Under the pieces are notes generated by a model, which was not told the DNA's origin, ran no database searches, and saw nothing but the letters and a program-made list of their open reading frames with translations. Shown piece after piece: positions 25,834 to 34,842 of a stretch of 64,000 bases of DNA; the first letter of the stretch is position 1, and every line of letters starts with the position of its first letter. The stretch is from Pseudonocardia sp. HH130629-09. GTDB lineage: Bacteria > Actinomycetota > Actinomycetes > Mycobacteriales > Pseudonocardiaceae. Position numbers and translations under genes: made by a program. The DNA lies in NCBI RefSeq assembly GCF_001294645.1, contig NZ_CP011868.1, positions 3,224,001 through 3,288,000 of the forward strand, given 5' to 3'.

Positions 25834-26499
25834 TCAGCCCCGGGGCGGCCGCGGGCGGCGGGCGGTGAGGACGAACGCGGGCGGGAGGTTGGCGAGCACC
25901 GCGCGGCCGTGCACGACCTCCTCGAAGGCCGCGGCGAGCCGGCGGCGGAGCCGGCGGGCGGGCGGCAGGGCCCGGGTCACCGAGTAGCCGAACTGGGTCA
26001 GGGCGCCGTCGGGGGGCAGACAGCCGGCGACGACGTCGGTCAGCCACGGCTCCTCGCGCGGGTAGGCCGCCCACGGCAGCCCGGACACGACGACGTCGGC
26101 ACGGGCGAGCCCGCGGGCGGCCAGCAGCGCGGGCAGCTCGGCCGCGTCGGCGACGGCGACGTCGAGGCCGGGGTGGCGGGCCCGCAGCAGCGCGGCCAGG
26201 CGCGGGTTCAGCTCGACGGCCAGATGGTGGCCGCGGCCGCCGAGCCGCTCGGCGATGAGGTCGGTGAACGCCCCGGTGCCCGGCCCGAGCTCGACGACGA
26301 CCGGGTCCCCGGTCGCGGGGACCGGCGCCGTCGTGGCGAGGGCCAGTGCCCGGGAGCTCGGCAGCGCCGACGCCGTGCGCAGCGGGTCGCGCAGGAACTC
26401 CCGCAGGAACGCACCCGCCCCGGCGGTGGAGGTCCGCGCTGCCGTCTGCGGTGACGGCTGCGCTGCCGGGGACGAGGTGGACGGTGCGACGGTGCTCAT
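25834..26499 (-). CDS. SAM-dependent methyltransferase (PmtA/KsgA-like)
   Basis: 221 aa. SAM-binding motif I is VVVELGPGTGAFTDLI, followed by the acidic HLAVELNPRLAALL and post-motif SGLPWAAY, a pattern shared by phospholipid N-methyltransferases and rRNA adenine dimethylases. Target is most likely a lipid head group, but this is uncertain. ATG 26499 is chosen over an upstream start. Divergent from the PhaC-like gene, 72 bp apart. Confidence 0.75.
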   Translation of the reverse strand: MSTVAPSTSSPAAQPSPQTAARTSTAGAGAFLREFLRDPLRTASALPSSRALALATTAPVPATGDPVVVELGPGTGAFTDLIAERLGGRGHHLAVELNPRLAALLRARHPGLDVAVADAAELPALLAARGLARADVVVSGLPWAAYPREEPWLTDVVAGCLPPDGALTQFGYSVTRALPPARRLRRRLAAAFEEVVHGRAVLANLPPAFVLTARRPRPPRG

Positions 26500-26571
26500 C
26501 GGGCTCCGGGTTCTCGTGCGACGCGACCGGGCCACCGTGCCGGTCCGGTCCGAACGCCGCCCGACGACGGG

Positions 26572-28452
26572 GTGAACGCGCCGCGACCGGTCGCGGTGGG
26601 GATGATGGAGGCGATGAGCGAGCGCGACCGCACCCCAGCCGACGCCGGCCCCCTCGCCCTGCCCGCGGCGGGGCTGCGGCTGGCGGCCGCCGTGTCCGCA
26701 CGGCCGCTGCTGCTCCTGCGCCGCGGCGGCGGCTGGGGCGCCGAGCTGGGCCGGGTCGGCCTGGGCCGCTCCGACCTGGCTCCGGACGTGCCGGCCGGCC
26801 CGGTCGCACCGGTGGCGCGGTGCGTGGCCCAGGTGCTGCTCGCGACGACCGGGGCGGTGTCCGGGCTGCTCGACGACGCCGTCGCGAGCCCCGACATGCC
26901 CCTACCCGCCGCGGACGCCGAGCGGCTGCGCGCGACCCTCGCGGGCCTCACGTCCCTGCTGCTGCCGGGCGCCGGCCCGCTCGTGATCACCGGATCAGCG
27001 GGAGCCGGTGCCCCGGACCGCACCGCTGCCACGGCCGGTACCGGTCCCGGCCGGCAGGACGACTGCGGGCGGGCCGCCACTGTGACCGACGCCACCGCCG
27101 CCACCGCGGCCGACACCGTGGCCACCGACACCGTGGCCACCGACACCACGACCGCCGACATCGTGACCGCCGACGAGGCCTACCCGGCCGCGGCCGAGGC
27201 CGCCGACCGGGTCTTCACACCCCCCGGCGCCGACACCCCCTCGGTCCCGTTCGACACCGGCGCCCGCGACGCCCGGGGTGGCCCCGTCCCCGGCCGCGAC
27301 GTCGCCGCCACCCCCGGCGCGGTCGTCCTGCGCACCCCGATGTTCGAGCTGCTGCAGTACCTGCCGCGGACCGAGAAGGTGCGCGACACCCCGGTGCTGG
27401 TCGTCCCGCCGCTGGTGCACCGCTACTGGCTGGCCGACCTCGCGCCGGGGTACTCGCTGGTCGAGCACCTGCTCGAGAAGGGTCTGCAGGTGTTCGCGCT
27501 GTCCTGGCGCCCGGCCGGCCCCGCCGACGCCGACCGGGACCTCGACGCGCACGCCGCCGCCGTCCTCGACGCCGTCGACGCCTGCGGGCGGATCACCCGC
27601 GCCCCGCGGGTATCGCTGCTCGGGGTGCGCACGGGCGGGCTGCTGACCGCGGCGGTGCAGGCCCACCAGGCCGCGATCGGGCTCGACGACCGGGTCGCCG
27701 CGGTCGCCTACCTCGCCACCGTCCTCGACCAGTCCGACGCGCTGCCCGGCTTCGCGCCCGACCCGGCGACCGTCGCGGAGACCGCCGACCTGGCCGCCCG
27801 CGACGGCGTCCTCGACGGCGCGACGGCGGTGCGGGCCTGGGCGTGGCGGCGCGGCCCGGACCGGGTGCTGCCGTGGGCGGTGCCGCACGGTGGCGGGACC
27901 GCCGACCTGGACGGCCGCGCGGCGCGGGCGATGCGGGCCTGGGTGGCCGACCTGCTGCCGCTGCCCGCCGGGCTGCACACCGACCTCGCCGCGCTCGCCG
28001 CGGCCACCGGTGACGGCGCGGCCCCCGACCGGCCCGACGTACGGGTCCTCGGCACCCCCGTCCGGTTCGCCGAGCTGCGGCGCGACAGCTACCTCGTGGC
28101 CGCCGACGACGACCCGGTACAGCCCTGGACGGGCGGGTACCGCACTGCACAGCGCCTCGGCGGCGGCTGCCGGCTCGTGCTGGCCCCCGGTGACCAGGCG
28201 GGGGCGCTGATCGCACCGCCGTCGATGGCGACCGGGTTCCGGGCCGCCCCATGCTCCACCGGCGACGGCCTGGCGCAGCGCTGGCGGGCCGAGGCCGAGG
28301 CCGTCGAGGGCTCCTGGTGGGACGACCTGGCCCGCTGGCTGGTCGAGCGGTCCGGCACGGTGCGCGACGCACCCCCCGAGCTGGGCGGACGCCGCCTGCG
28401 CCCGCTGTTCCCCGCGCCGGGCACCTACCTGGGCGAGCCCGCCCCCGTCTGA
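26572..28452 (+). CDS. PHA synthase-like protein lacking catalytic Cys and His (pseudoenzyme)
   Basis: 626 aa. The C-terminal two thirds align with class I/II PhaC: FELLQYLP, VLVVPPLVHRYWLADLAP, then DSYLVAADDDPVQPW and the tail SWWDDLARWLVERSG. The lipase-like box that should read GxCxGG is GVRTGG, with Arg at about residue 353 in place of the catalytic Cys. The catalytic His position (GHxAG) reads GDQAG, with Gln near 542. The Asp is kept. A low-complexity Ala/Thr/Asp linker (about residues 150-210) separates an N-terminal helical region. It is therefore unlikely to polymerise PHA and may act as a granule or regulatory partner. GTG 26572; ATG 26602 possible. Confidence 0.8.
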   Translation: MNAPRPVAVGMMEAMSERDRTPADAGPLALPAAGLRLAAAVSARPLLLLRRGGGWGAELGRVGLGRSDLAPDVPAGPVAPVARCVAQVLLATTGAVSGLLDDAVASPDMPLPAADAERLRATLAGLTSLLLPGAGPLVITGSAGAGAPDRTAATAGTGPGRQDDCGRAATVTDATAATAADTVATDTVATDTTTADIVTADEAYPAAAEAADRVFTPPGADTPSVPFDTGARDARGGPVPGRDVAATPGAVVLRTPMFELLQYLPRTEKVRDTPVLVVPPLVHRYWLADLAPGYSLVEHLLEKGLQVFALSWRPAGPADADRDLDAHAAAVLDAVDACGRITRAPRVSLLGVRTGGLLTAAVQAHQAAIGLDDRVAAVAYLATVLDQSDALPGFAPDPATVAETADLAARDGVLDGATAVRAWAWRRGPDRVLPWAVPHGGGTADLDGRAARAMRAWVADLLPLPAGLHTDLAALAAATGDGAAPDRPDVRVLGTPVRFAELRRDSYLVAADDDPVQPWTGGYRTAQRLGGGCRLVLAPGDQAGALIAPPSMATGFRAAPCSTGDGLAQRWRAEAEAVEGSWWDDLARWLVERSGTVRDAPPELGGRRLRPLFPAPGTYLGEPAPV

Positions 28453-28515
28453 GGGCGGGCCCCCGGGATCGTCACACCCCGGCCTTTCCGGCACCCCACC
28501 GCCCGGCCACGGCGC

Positions 28516-28998
28516 CTAGGTGTGATGTCCAGGCAGGTTGGTCAGGCGACTGATCGGCGGTAGGCCGTTGGTTGCGCTGTGGGGCCGGTGGTGATTGTAG
28601 AAGTGCAGCCAGCCGGGGAGCGCGTCTCGCCGAGCCGTTTCGCAGGGGTGGAAGCGGGCGTATGCCCACCCGTCGGCGAGGGTGCGGTGGAAACGTTCGA
28701 TCTTGCCGTTGGTCTGAGGCCGGTAGGGCCGGGTTCGCTTGTGGGTGATGCCCAGTTCGCTGCAGGTGTCACGCCAGGCGTGTGAGCGGTAGCAGCTGCC
28801 GTTGTCGGACAGGACCCGTTCGACGGTCACGCCGCGGGCGTTCAACCAGTCCACGGCCCGGCGTAGCACACCGGTGGCGGTGTCGGCTTTCTCGTCGCTG
28901 TGGATCTCGGCGTAGGCGACGCGGGAGTGGTCGTCGATGACGGTGTGGACGAACGCTCTGCCGGTGCGCGGCTTGTAGTCGGTTCCCCTGGGCAGTCC
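28516..28998 (-). pseudogene. IS481 transposase, C-terminal fragment
   Basis: Encodes the second half of the DDE integrase core: HTVIDDHSRVAYAEIHSDEK, then VLSDNGSCYRS (second Asp) and TNGKIERFHRTLADGW (Glu). The frame continues without interruption up to the IS21 junction at 28998. The stop codon TAG (28516-28518) is provided by the duplicated CCTAGG target, so the gene is completed by the host site, as known for IS481 relatives that target NCTAGN. Confidence 0.9.
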
Positions 28999-29074
28999 GG
29001 GAGTGTCAACGGCGGGTTGGGAGTGACCCCGTAGCGACGGATTGGAACTGACCCCCGGCGTGGTGTGGTGATGG

Positions 29075-29926
29075 TCAGTCGTTGCTGGCGCGGTTGTGTT
29101 TGGCCAGGAGCTCGCGTCGGGCGCGGGTGCGGTAGGAGTCCCCGGACAGGGTCAGGACTTCGGCGTGGTGGACGAGGCGGTCGATCATGGCTGCGGCGAC
29201 GACGTCGTCGGAGAAGGTCTCGCCCCAGCGGCCGAAGGGCAGATTGCTGGTGACCATGACGCTGCCTTGTTCATAGCGGGAAGCGATGAGCTGGAAGAAC
29301 AGGTTCGCTGCGTCCTGGTCGAACGGGATGTAGCCGACCTCGTCGATGATGATCAGTTTGTAGCGGCGGATCTTCTTCAGCTCGGCCTCGAGCCGGCCGC
29401 TCTGGTGCGCGGCGGCGAGTCTGGTGATCCAGTTGCTGGCGGTGTCGAACAGGACCGAGTAGCCGGCGTGGGCGGCTTTGACGCCGAGCCCGATCGCGAG
29501 GTGGGTCTTCCCGATCCCGGGCGGGCCGAGCAGGATCACGTTCTCGCACTTGGCGACGAACGTGCTCGTGGCCAGGTGGGCCAGGATGTCGCGGCGCAGC
29601 GAGGGCAGATGGTCGAGGTTGAAGTCCTCCAAGGTCTTGACCTGGGGGAAGTGCGCGGTGCGGATCCGCATGACCGTGCCCTTGGACTCGCGGTCGGCGA
29701 CCTGGCGCTGCAGCAGCGCGCCCAGATACTCCTCGTGCGACCAGTTCTCCTCACGGGCCTGGGCGGCAAGCTGTTCCCAGCTGGCCGCGATGGTCGGGGT
29801 CTTCAGGACCCGGGTCAGGTAGGCGATCATCGCCGGCAGTCCGTCGGGGACCGCGGCCAGCACCGGACCGGCCGGCCCCGAGCTCCCAGCGGGGTCGGTG
29901 GTGATCTTCGGTGGTGTGGTTGTCAT
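29075..29926 (-). CDS. istB: IS21 family helper ATPase IstB
   Basis: 283-aa AAA+ DnaC-like ATPase assisting the IstA transposase. Walker A LLGPPGIGKTHLA, Walker B LIIIDEVGYIPF, sensor region VMVTSNLPFGRW, and the C-terminal arginine-rich tail. ATG 29926 overlaps the istA stop (ATGA), the usual IS21 arrangement. The N-terminus has about 40 extra Pro/Gly-rich residues. Intact, although its istA partner carries a stop codon. Confidence 0.92.
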   Translation of the reverse strand: MTTTPPKITTDPAGSSGPAGPVLAAVPDGLPAMIAYLTRVLKTPTIAASWEQLAAQAREENWSHEEYLGALLQRQVADRESKGTVMRIRTAHFPQVKTLEDFNLDHLPSLRRDILAHLATSTFVAKCENVILLGPPGIGKTHLAIGLGVKAAHAGYSVLFDTASNWITRLAAAHQSGRLEAELKKIRRYKLIIIDEVGYIPFDQDAANLFFQLIASRYEQGSVMVTSNLPFGRWGETFSDDVVAAAMIDRLVHHAEVLTLSGDSYRTRARRELLAKHNRASND

Positions 29927-31182
29927 GAGCTGCTCGCTTCCTCGGCAGTGGAGACGAAGTCGACACCGAACAGGGCGTCGTAGTCGGGCAGTGCGCGCAG
30001 GGTCACCGGGTGGCCGTCGAGGTGACGGCGTGCTGCGGCCTGTCGGGTGTTGCGGTCGTGGGCCAGGGCGCGGCGCATCGCCGCGGCGGTGTGCTGGTGC
30101 GCCGGGTCGGTGATCACCGCGTGGCGGGCCCAGCTGCGGTCGTGACGGGCGACGACCTGGCCGGCGCAGTAGACGACGACCTCGCGCGGTGAGGCGGCGA
30201 CATCGACGAACCGGCCGATCATCTGCGGATCCACGGAGTAGTCGTTGGCATCGACGCGGACGTAGTAGTCCCGTGCCAGCCGGATCCGCTGGGCCAGCCC
30301 GATCGGCGGGTCCAGCGGCGGCAGCGGAGTCATCGCCGCGTAGTCGTGGGCGAGCACGTCCACCGGGCGGCCGCCGATCGCTCGGACGGTGCGGGTGTTG
30401 GCCCGGGCCAGCCAGTCGTCGATCTGGTGGTTGAAGTCGGCTGGGGAGGCGAAGCGACGTCCGGGCAGGAACGAGGTCTCGAAGTAGCCGTTGTTGCGTT
30501 CGACCAGCCCCTTGAACTCCGGATCCCGCGGTGGGGCAAGCCGGATCCGGGTGGCCAGAGTGCCGGCGAACGCAGCGGCCGGTGCCGAGACCCGCCCGGT
30601 CCCGCCGATCGCAGACTCCCGGTCCCAGACCAGCGTGCGGGTCACCCGCCCGACGTCGCTGATCAGCTGCCACATCCCGGACAGGATGTCCCCGGCCTGG
30701 CGCGAGGGGATCATCGTCGCGGACAAGAACCGCGAGTAGCCCAGCGTCATCACCAGCACCGGTAGGACCCGTTCCTAGCCTGGGCCGACGGGGATCGTGG
30801 TCTCGGGGAACCACAGGTCGCACTGGGTGATCTCGCCCGGTGCGTAGGCGACCCGGTCGACCGGGTCGATCCCGACATACTCGGGGCGGATCTGGCGGAT
30901 CCGGTCCTTGAGCACGGTCAGCGAGTGCTCCCACCCGATCCGCTCTGCGATCACCGTGGCCGGCATGCGTGGGAACTGCGCCAGCAATGCCCGCACCTGC
31001 GGCTCGACCGCATCCGCCAGCGATCCCCGCGGGCCCCGTTCCCGCTTCGGCGGGCCCGGCGCCCGCAACGCGGAGCGCACCGTGTTGCGGGCCACCCCCA
31101 GCCGGCGGGCGATCTCCTTGATCGGGACACCCTCGGCCCGATGCAGACGACGGATCTCGGCCCAGTCCTCCACCGACAACAC
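29923..31182 (-). pseudogene. istA: IS21 family transposase IstA with in-frame amber codon
   Basis: About 419 codons. N-terminal HTH (IKEIARRLGVARNTVRSALR), then the DDE core starting at ITQCDLWFP (first Asp), VWDRESAIGG (second Asp) and EFKGLVERNNGYFE (Glu). A TAG at 30775-30777 falls between VGPG and ERVLP with no frame change, where family members have Gln (CAG): a single C-to-T change. Unless suppressed, the product is cut within the catalytic domain, so the element should be inactive in cis. Confidence 0.88.
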
Positions 31183-31221
31183 CCCCTCAGCGTCGTGCAG
31201 AGGGGGTCAATCCCAAGCCGA

Positions 31222-32626
31222 GGGACTGTTTCAAGATCGGTGTTTTCGGCCCGACACGCCGGGCTGAGGTCCGGCGAGATGGGCACGGACAGTGATGACA
31301 TCGGACCTTGTGGATCCAAGCGAGGGTGACCCGAAGCCTGCTCGGCAGGCGTCGGCGGAGCGGGCCGCTGCGGCGGCGATGGTGGCCGAGGCGAAGGCGC
31401 GCGGGCTGGCGTTGACCGGCCCGGACGGCCTGTTGAAGCTCTTTACCAAGAATGTTCTGGAAACGGCGCTGAACGAGGAGATGACCGAGCACCTCGGGCA
31501 CGACAAGAACCGGGCCGACCCCGGCCGGGAATCCACCAACGTGCGGAACGGGTCCCGCTCGAAGACGGTTCTCTCGGATGCCGCGGGTGACGTGGAGATC
31601 GACGTTCCGAGAGACAGGGCCAGCACTTTCGAGCCGCAGATCGTGAAGAAGCGTCAGCGGCGCCTCACAGATGTCGACGAGGTCGTACTGTCGCTGTATG
31701 CGAAAGGGATGACGACCGGGGAGGTTTCCGCACATTTCGCTGACATCTATGGGGCGTCAGTATCGAAGGAGACGGTCTCGCGGATCACCGACAAGGTCGT
31801 CGCCGAGATGAATGACTGGGTTGGTCGGCCGTTGGATTCGGTGTACGCCGCGGTGTTCATCGACGCTGTCCACGTCAAGGTCCGGGACGGGCAGGTCGCC
31901 AACCGGCCGGTCTACGCAGCCATCGGCGTCACCGTGGACGGCTGCAAGGACGTGCTGGGGCTGTGGATGGGCGTCGGCAGTGAGGGCGCGAAGTTCTGGA
32001 TGAGCGTGCTGGTCGACCTGAAGAACCGCGGCGTGCGTGACGTGCTGTTCCTGGTCTGCGACGGCCTCAAAGGACTCCCGGAGGTCGTGGCCAACGTGTG
32101 GCCGCAAACCATTGTCCAAACCTGCGTCGTGCACCTGATCCGAAACACTTTCCGGCTGGTGGGTCGACAGGACTGGGACGCGGTGAAGCGCGACATCAAA
32201 CCAATCTATGCCGCGCCCAACCCGAATGCAGCACTTATCGCTATGGATGAGCTCGACGAGAAATGGGGCCGTAAGTACGCGGCGATGATCCGGCTATGGC
32301 GCAACGCGTGGGAAGAGTTCGTGCCGTTCTTGGACTACGACGTCGAGATTCGAAGGGTGATCTGCTCTACGAATGCGATCGAATCGCTTAACGCCCGCTA
32401 CCGGCGCGCGGTGCGGGCGCGTGGTCATTTCCCCACTGAGCAGGCTGCGATGAAATGCTTGTATCTTGTGACTCGCAGCCTGGACCCGACCGGGACGGGC
32501 CGCACGAGGTGGACGATGCGTTGGAAGCCCGTGATCAACGCGTTCGCCATCACGTTCGGTGACCGCTGGCCGGGAGCCGAGACCTACTGAGCAACGACGC
32601 CGAAACACCGATCACGAGACAGGCCC
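31222..32626. mobile_element. IS256-type element nested in the IS21 end
   Basis: 1405 bp. Imperfect inverted repeats start GGGACTGTTTC at 31222 and, complementary, GGGCCTGTCTC ending at 32626; both arms share GATCGGTGTTT. It is flanked by the 8-bp duplication CAAGCCGA (31214-31221 and 32627-32634), the size expected for IS256. It lies between istA and the IS21 terminus and separates the terminal repeats from the istA start. It is visibly less GC-rich than the host genes. Confidence 0.93.
31292..32590 (+). CDS. IS256 family (Mutator-type) transposase
   Basis: 432 aa, full length. DDE residues lie in VFIDAVHVKVRDG (Asp), FLVCDGLKGLPEV (Asp) and STNAIESLNARYRRAVR (Glu in NAIES). The Cys/His VQTCVVHLIRN motif typical of the family is present, and VEIDVPRDRASTFEPQ is the conserved N-terminal block. 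GTG 31292 or ATG 31295 as start. No frameshift; presumably active. Confidence 0.93.
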   Translation: MMTSDLVDPSEGDPKPARQASAERAAAAAMVAEAKARGLALTGPDGLLKLFTKNVLETALNEEMTEHLGHDKNRADPGRESTNVRNGSRSKTVLSDAAGDVEIDVPRDRASTFEPQIVKKRQRRLTDVDEVVLSLYAKGMTTGEVSAHFADIYGASVSKETVSRITDKVVAEMNDWVGRPLDSVYAAVFIDAVHVKVRDGQVANRPVYAAIGVTVDGCKDVLGLWMGVGSEGAKFWMSVLVDLKNRGVRDVLFLVCDGLKGLPEVVANVWPQTIVQTCVVHLIRNTFRLVGRQDWDAVKRDIKPIYAAPNPNAALIAMDELDEKWGRKYAAMIRLWRNAWEEFVPFLDYDVEIRRVICSTNAIESLNARYRRAVRARGHFPTEQAAMKCLYLVTRSLDPTGTGRTRWTMRWKPVINAFAITFGDRWPGAETY

Positions 32627-32672
32627 CAAGCCGACGCTAGGGGGTCAGTCTGAGCCCGTCGTCGACAGGGAG

Positions 32673-33177
32673 TGGACCGCTTGTTCAGGGCGCCTTGTCG
32701 GCGTCCGACGAAGCGGTGTCCGCCTCCGTCGGGGATGTTGCCGAACTTGGTGACGTCGACGTGGATCAACGAGCCGGGGTGTGGGTGTTCGTAGCGGCGT
32801 AGGGGCTCGCCGGTGACCCGGTCGATGTGGGAGAGCCGGTTGATCCGGCAGCGGCGCAGGACCGCGTGCACGGTCGAGGCGGCGAGAGCGAGTCGGCCGC
32901 CGATCTGTACTGGTCCGAGTCGGTGGTGCCACCGCAGTCGCACGATCTGCTTCACCAGCCTCGGCGGGGTCTTGGCCGGCATCGACCGTGGTCGGGAGCT
33001 GCGGTCGACCATCCCGGGCGGGCCCTCGGCGCGGTAGCGGTCAGCCCACTTTCGGGCGGTGCGAGGGGCGACCATGAACATTCTGGCCGCGGTGGAGCAG
33101 GTCCAGTCCTGGTCGACGATCAGACGGGCCAGCCGTAGCCGGGCACGCGGAGTCAGCGCAGCGTTAGCGTGGGTCAC
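32673..33177 (-). pseudogene. IS481 transposase, N-terminal fragment
   Basis: Contains the two helix-turn-helix parts (CSTAARMFMVAPRTARKWADR and the LGPVQIGGRLALAASTVH region) and the first catalytic Asp in LIHVDVTKFGNIPDGGG. The IS481 reading frame reaches KRSTP at the IS21 junction (32673), after which translation would run into foreign sequence and stop at 32584. ATG 33177. The rest of the protein is 3.7 kb away. Confidence 0.9.
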
Positions 33178-33310
33178 AAGGGCCTCCGGTTGGTGAAGCG
33201 GTTCCTAGACAGCTCCACTTCACAACCGGGGGTCCTCGCCTGTCTCAGCGACAGGCCGTCATCAGCTCAACCTGGAACAACGTCCATGGACATCACACCT
33301 AGGCTCGGCG

Positions 33311-34159
33311 GTGATGACCACTTCCAGCTCCCGTCCCGTGGGCGGGGCAGGCCTCGAGGAGCACGACGTGCTCGTCGGCGGCCGGGCCCTGCGCGTCGTA
33401 CGTCGCCCCGCCTCCGGCCCGGGCCCCCGCCGTACCCCGCTGCTGCTGTGCAACGGCATCGGCGCCGCCACCGACGTGCTCGACCCGCTGGTCGCGGCGC
33501 TGCCCGCGGACCTCGACGTCATCCGGTTCGACCCGCCGGGCATCGGCGGGTCGGCGGTGCCGCGGATGCCGTACCACCTGACGTGGATGGCGCACCGGCT
33601 CGGCCAGGTGCTCACGAAGCTGGGCGTGCGCGAGGCCGACGTCCTGGGGTTCTCCTGGGGCGGGATGCTGGCCCAGCAGCTGGCGATCAGCCGTCGACGA
33701 CGGGTCCGCAAGCTCGTGCTCGTCGCGACCGGGCCGGGGGCGCTGATGATCCCCGCCTCGCCGCGGGTGATGGCCGTCATGACCTCGCCGAAGCGCCACC
33801 AGGACCCGTCCTACATCGACGCCGTCGCCGCCCGCATCTACGGCGGCTCGCTGCGCGACCACCCGGAACGGGCCGCGGGGGCACTCGGCGCGGGCGCCCG
33901 GCGCGGCCCGATGCGCGGCTACTACTACCAGCTGATGGCGCTCTCGGGCTGGACCAGCCTGCCGCTGCTGCCGGCGATCACCGCGGACACCCTGATCATC
34001 GCCGGCGACGACGACCCGATCGTCCCGCGCGGCAACGCCACGATGCTGCACCGCGGGATCCGCCGCTCCAGGATCAGCCGCTACACCGGTGGGCACCTGG
34101 AGCTGCTGCTCGACCCGGAGCCGTTCGCCGCGGAGACCGACGCCTTCCTGCGGTCCTGA
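33311..34159 (+). CDS. phaZ: Intracellular PHA depolymerase-like alpha/beta hydrolase
   Basis: 282 aa. Looks like the medium-chain-length intracellular PhaZ group: LLLCNGIGA (oxyanion strand), RFDPPGIGGSAVP, nucleophile box GFSWGGMLAQQ, Asp in AGDDDPIVP and His in TGGHLELLLDP. It would hydrolyse stored polyhydroxyalkanoate in the cytosol. Before the IS insertion it lay about 75 bp behind the PhaC-like gene, probably in one operon. The IS481 end is now only 13 bp before its GTG 33311, so native transcription is likely broken and any expression must come from the element. Confidence 0.82.
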   Translation: MMTTSSSRPVGGAGLEEHDVLVGGRALRVVRRPASGPGPRRTPLLLCNGIGAATDVLDPLVAALPADLDVIRFDPPGIGGSAVPRMPYHLTWMAHRLGQVLTKLGVREADVLGFSWGGMLAQQLAISRRRRVRKLVLVATGPGALMIPASPRVMAVMTSPKRHQDPSYIDAVAARIYGGSLRDHPERAAGALGAGARRGPMRGYYYQLMALSGWTSLPLLPAITADTLIIAGDDDPIVPRGNATMLHRGIRRSRISRYTGGHLELLLDPEPFAAETDAFLRS

Positions 34160-34219
34160 TCCCGGTCCCACCCGGCCCCCGGCCGAGCGGGTCCGCGCGG
34201 GTGGACGCACGATGGCCGG

Positions 34220-34780
34220 GTGGTGACCCCCGCACGAACGACCGGTGCACGCACGACGCCCGCCTACCCGGCCCGCGACACGGTCCTGCGCCCGTGGCGC
34301 GGCCCGGCGGACTCGGCGGCACTGGCCGCGCTCGACGACGGCGCCCCCGGCATCGGCGACACCACCGGACCGGAGTGGCACGACGACGCCGCGGCCGACC
34401 CGGCACGGATGCACCTGGTCCTGGAACGTGCCGGCGAGCCCGGCCCGGCGGGCTACGTCGTGCTGGCCGCGCCACGCGGCCCGGAACCGGGCGTCGAGCT
34501 GCACCGGCTCGTGGTCCATCTCGACCGGCGCGGCACCGGCGCCGGTCGGACGCTGCTCGGTGCCACCCTCACCGTCGCCGGGGTGCCCGGTGCGACCGGG
34601 GAGACCCCCGAGCGGCCACCGTGGGCGGGGACGGGGCGACTGTGGCTCGAGGTGGCCGCGGACAACGCCGCGGCGCTGGCGCTCTACCGGTCGGCCGGGA
34701 TGGTCACCGAGACCGTGCTGCGCGCCGTGCCCGGTGATCCGTGCTCCACCCCGCTGCGGCTGCTGCTCGCGCGGGGCTGA
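34220..34780 (+). CDS. GNAT family N-acetyltransferase
   Basis: 186 aa. Acetyl-CoA motif LVVHLDRRGTGAGRTLLG, then LWLEVAADNAAALALYRSAGM. Substrate unknown. GTG 34220 is preceded by CACGAT (34208-34213) 6 nt upstream, another possible leaderless start. It follows phaZ by 60 bp without obvious functional link. Confidence 0.8.
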   Translation: MVTPARTTGARTTPAYPARDTVLRPWRGPADSAALAALDDGAPGIGDTTGPEWHDDAAADPARMHLVLERAGEPGPAGYVVLAAPRGPEPGVELHRLVVHLDRRGTGAGRTLLGATLTVAGVPGATGETPERPPWAGTGRLWLEVAADNAAALALYRSAGMVTETVLRAVPGDPCSTPLRLLLARG

Positions 34781-34842
34781 GCCGGTCCCGGCGTGCTGTC
34801 AGCGCAGGCGCGGCGCCCTCTCGGCGCCGCCTCGGGCGGGTC

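Larger units (their letters stand above)
29004..32667. mobile_element. IS21-type element (istAB) inserted in IS481, itself carrying IS256
   Basis: Ends are TGTCAACGGCGGG at 29004 and, complementary, TGTCGACGACGGG ending at 32667. The target duplication is GGGAG (28999-29003 and 32668-32672). Each end carries additional TGACCCC repeats, as in the multiple terminal repeats of IS21. It carries istA and istB on the minus strand. Without the IS256 insertion it would be about 2.25 kb. Joining the flanks with one GGGAG restores the IS481 frame exactly (KRSTP then GLPRGTDYK). Confidence 0.93.
28521..33297. mobile_element. IS481-type element, interrupted by a nested IS21/IS256
   Basis: Ends begin TGTGATGTCC (28521) and, on the other strand, TGTGATGTCC again (33288-33297). 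They are flanked by the 6-bp duplication CCTAGG at 28515-28520 and 33298-33303. Its transposase gene is split by an IS21-type element. Removing the insert leaves an element of about 1.1 kb with a complete reading frame. It lies between the PhaC-like gene and phaZ, ending 13 bp before the phaZ start. Confidence 0.93.

Noticed and set aside
31292..32590. Intact IS256 transposase considered as a cargo gene of the IS21 element
   Set aside because: It has its own inverted repeats and an 8-bp target duplication, so it is a separate nested element.
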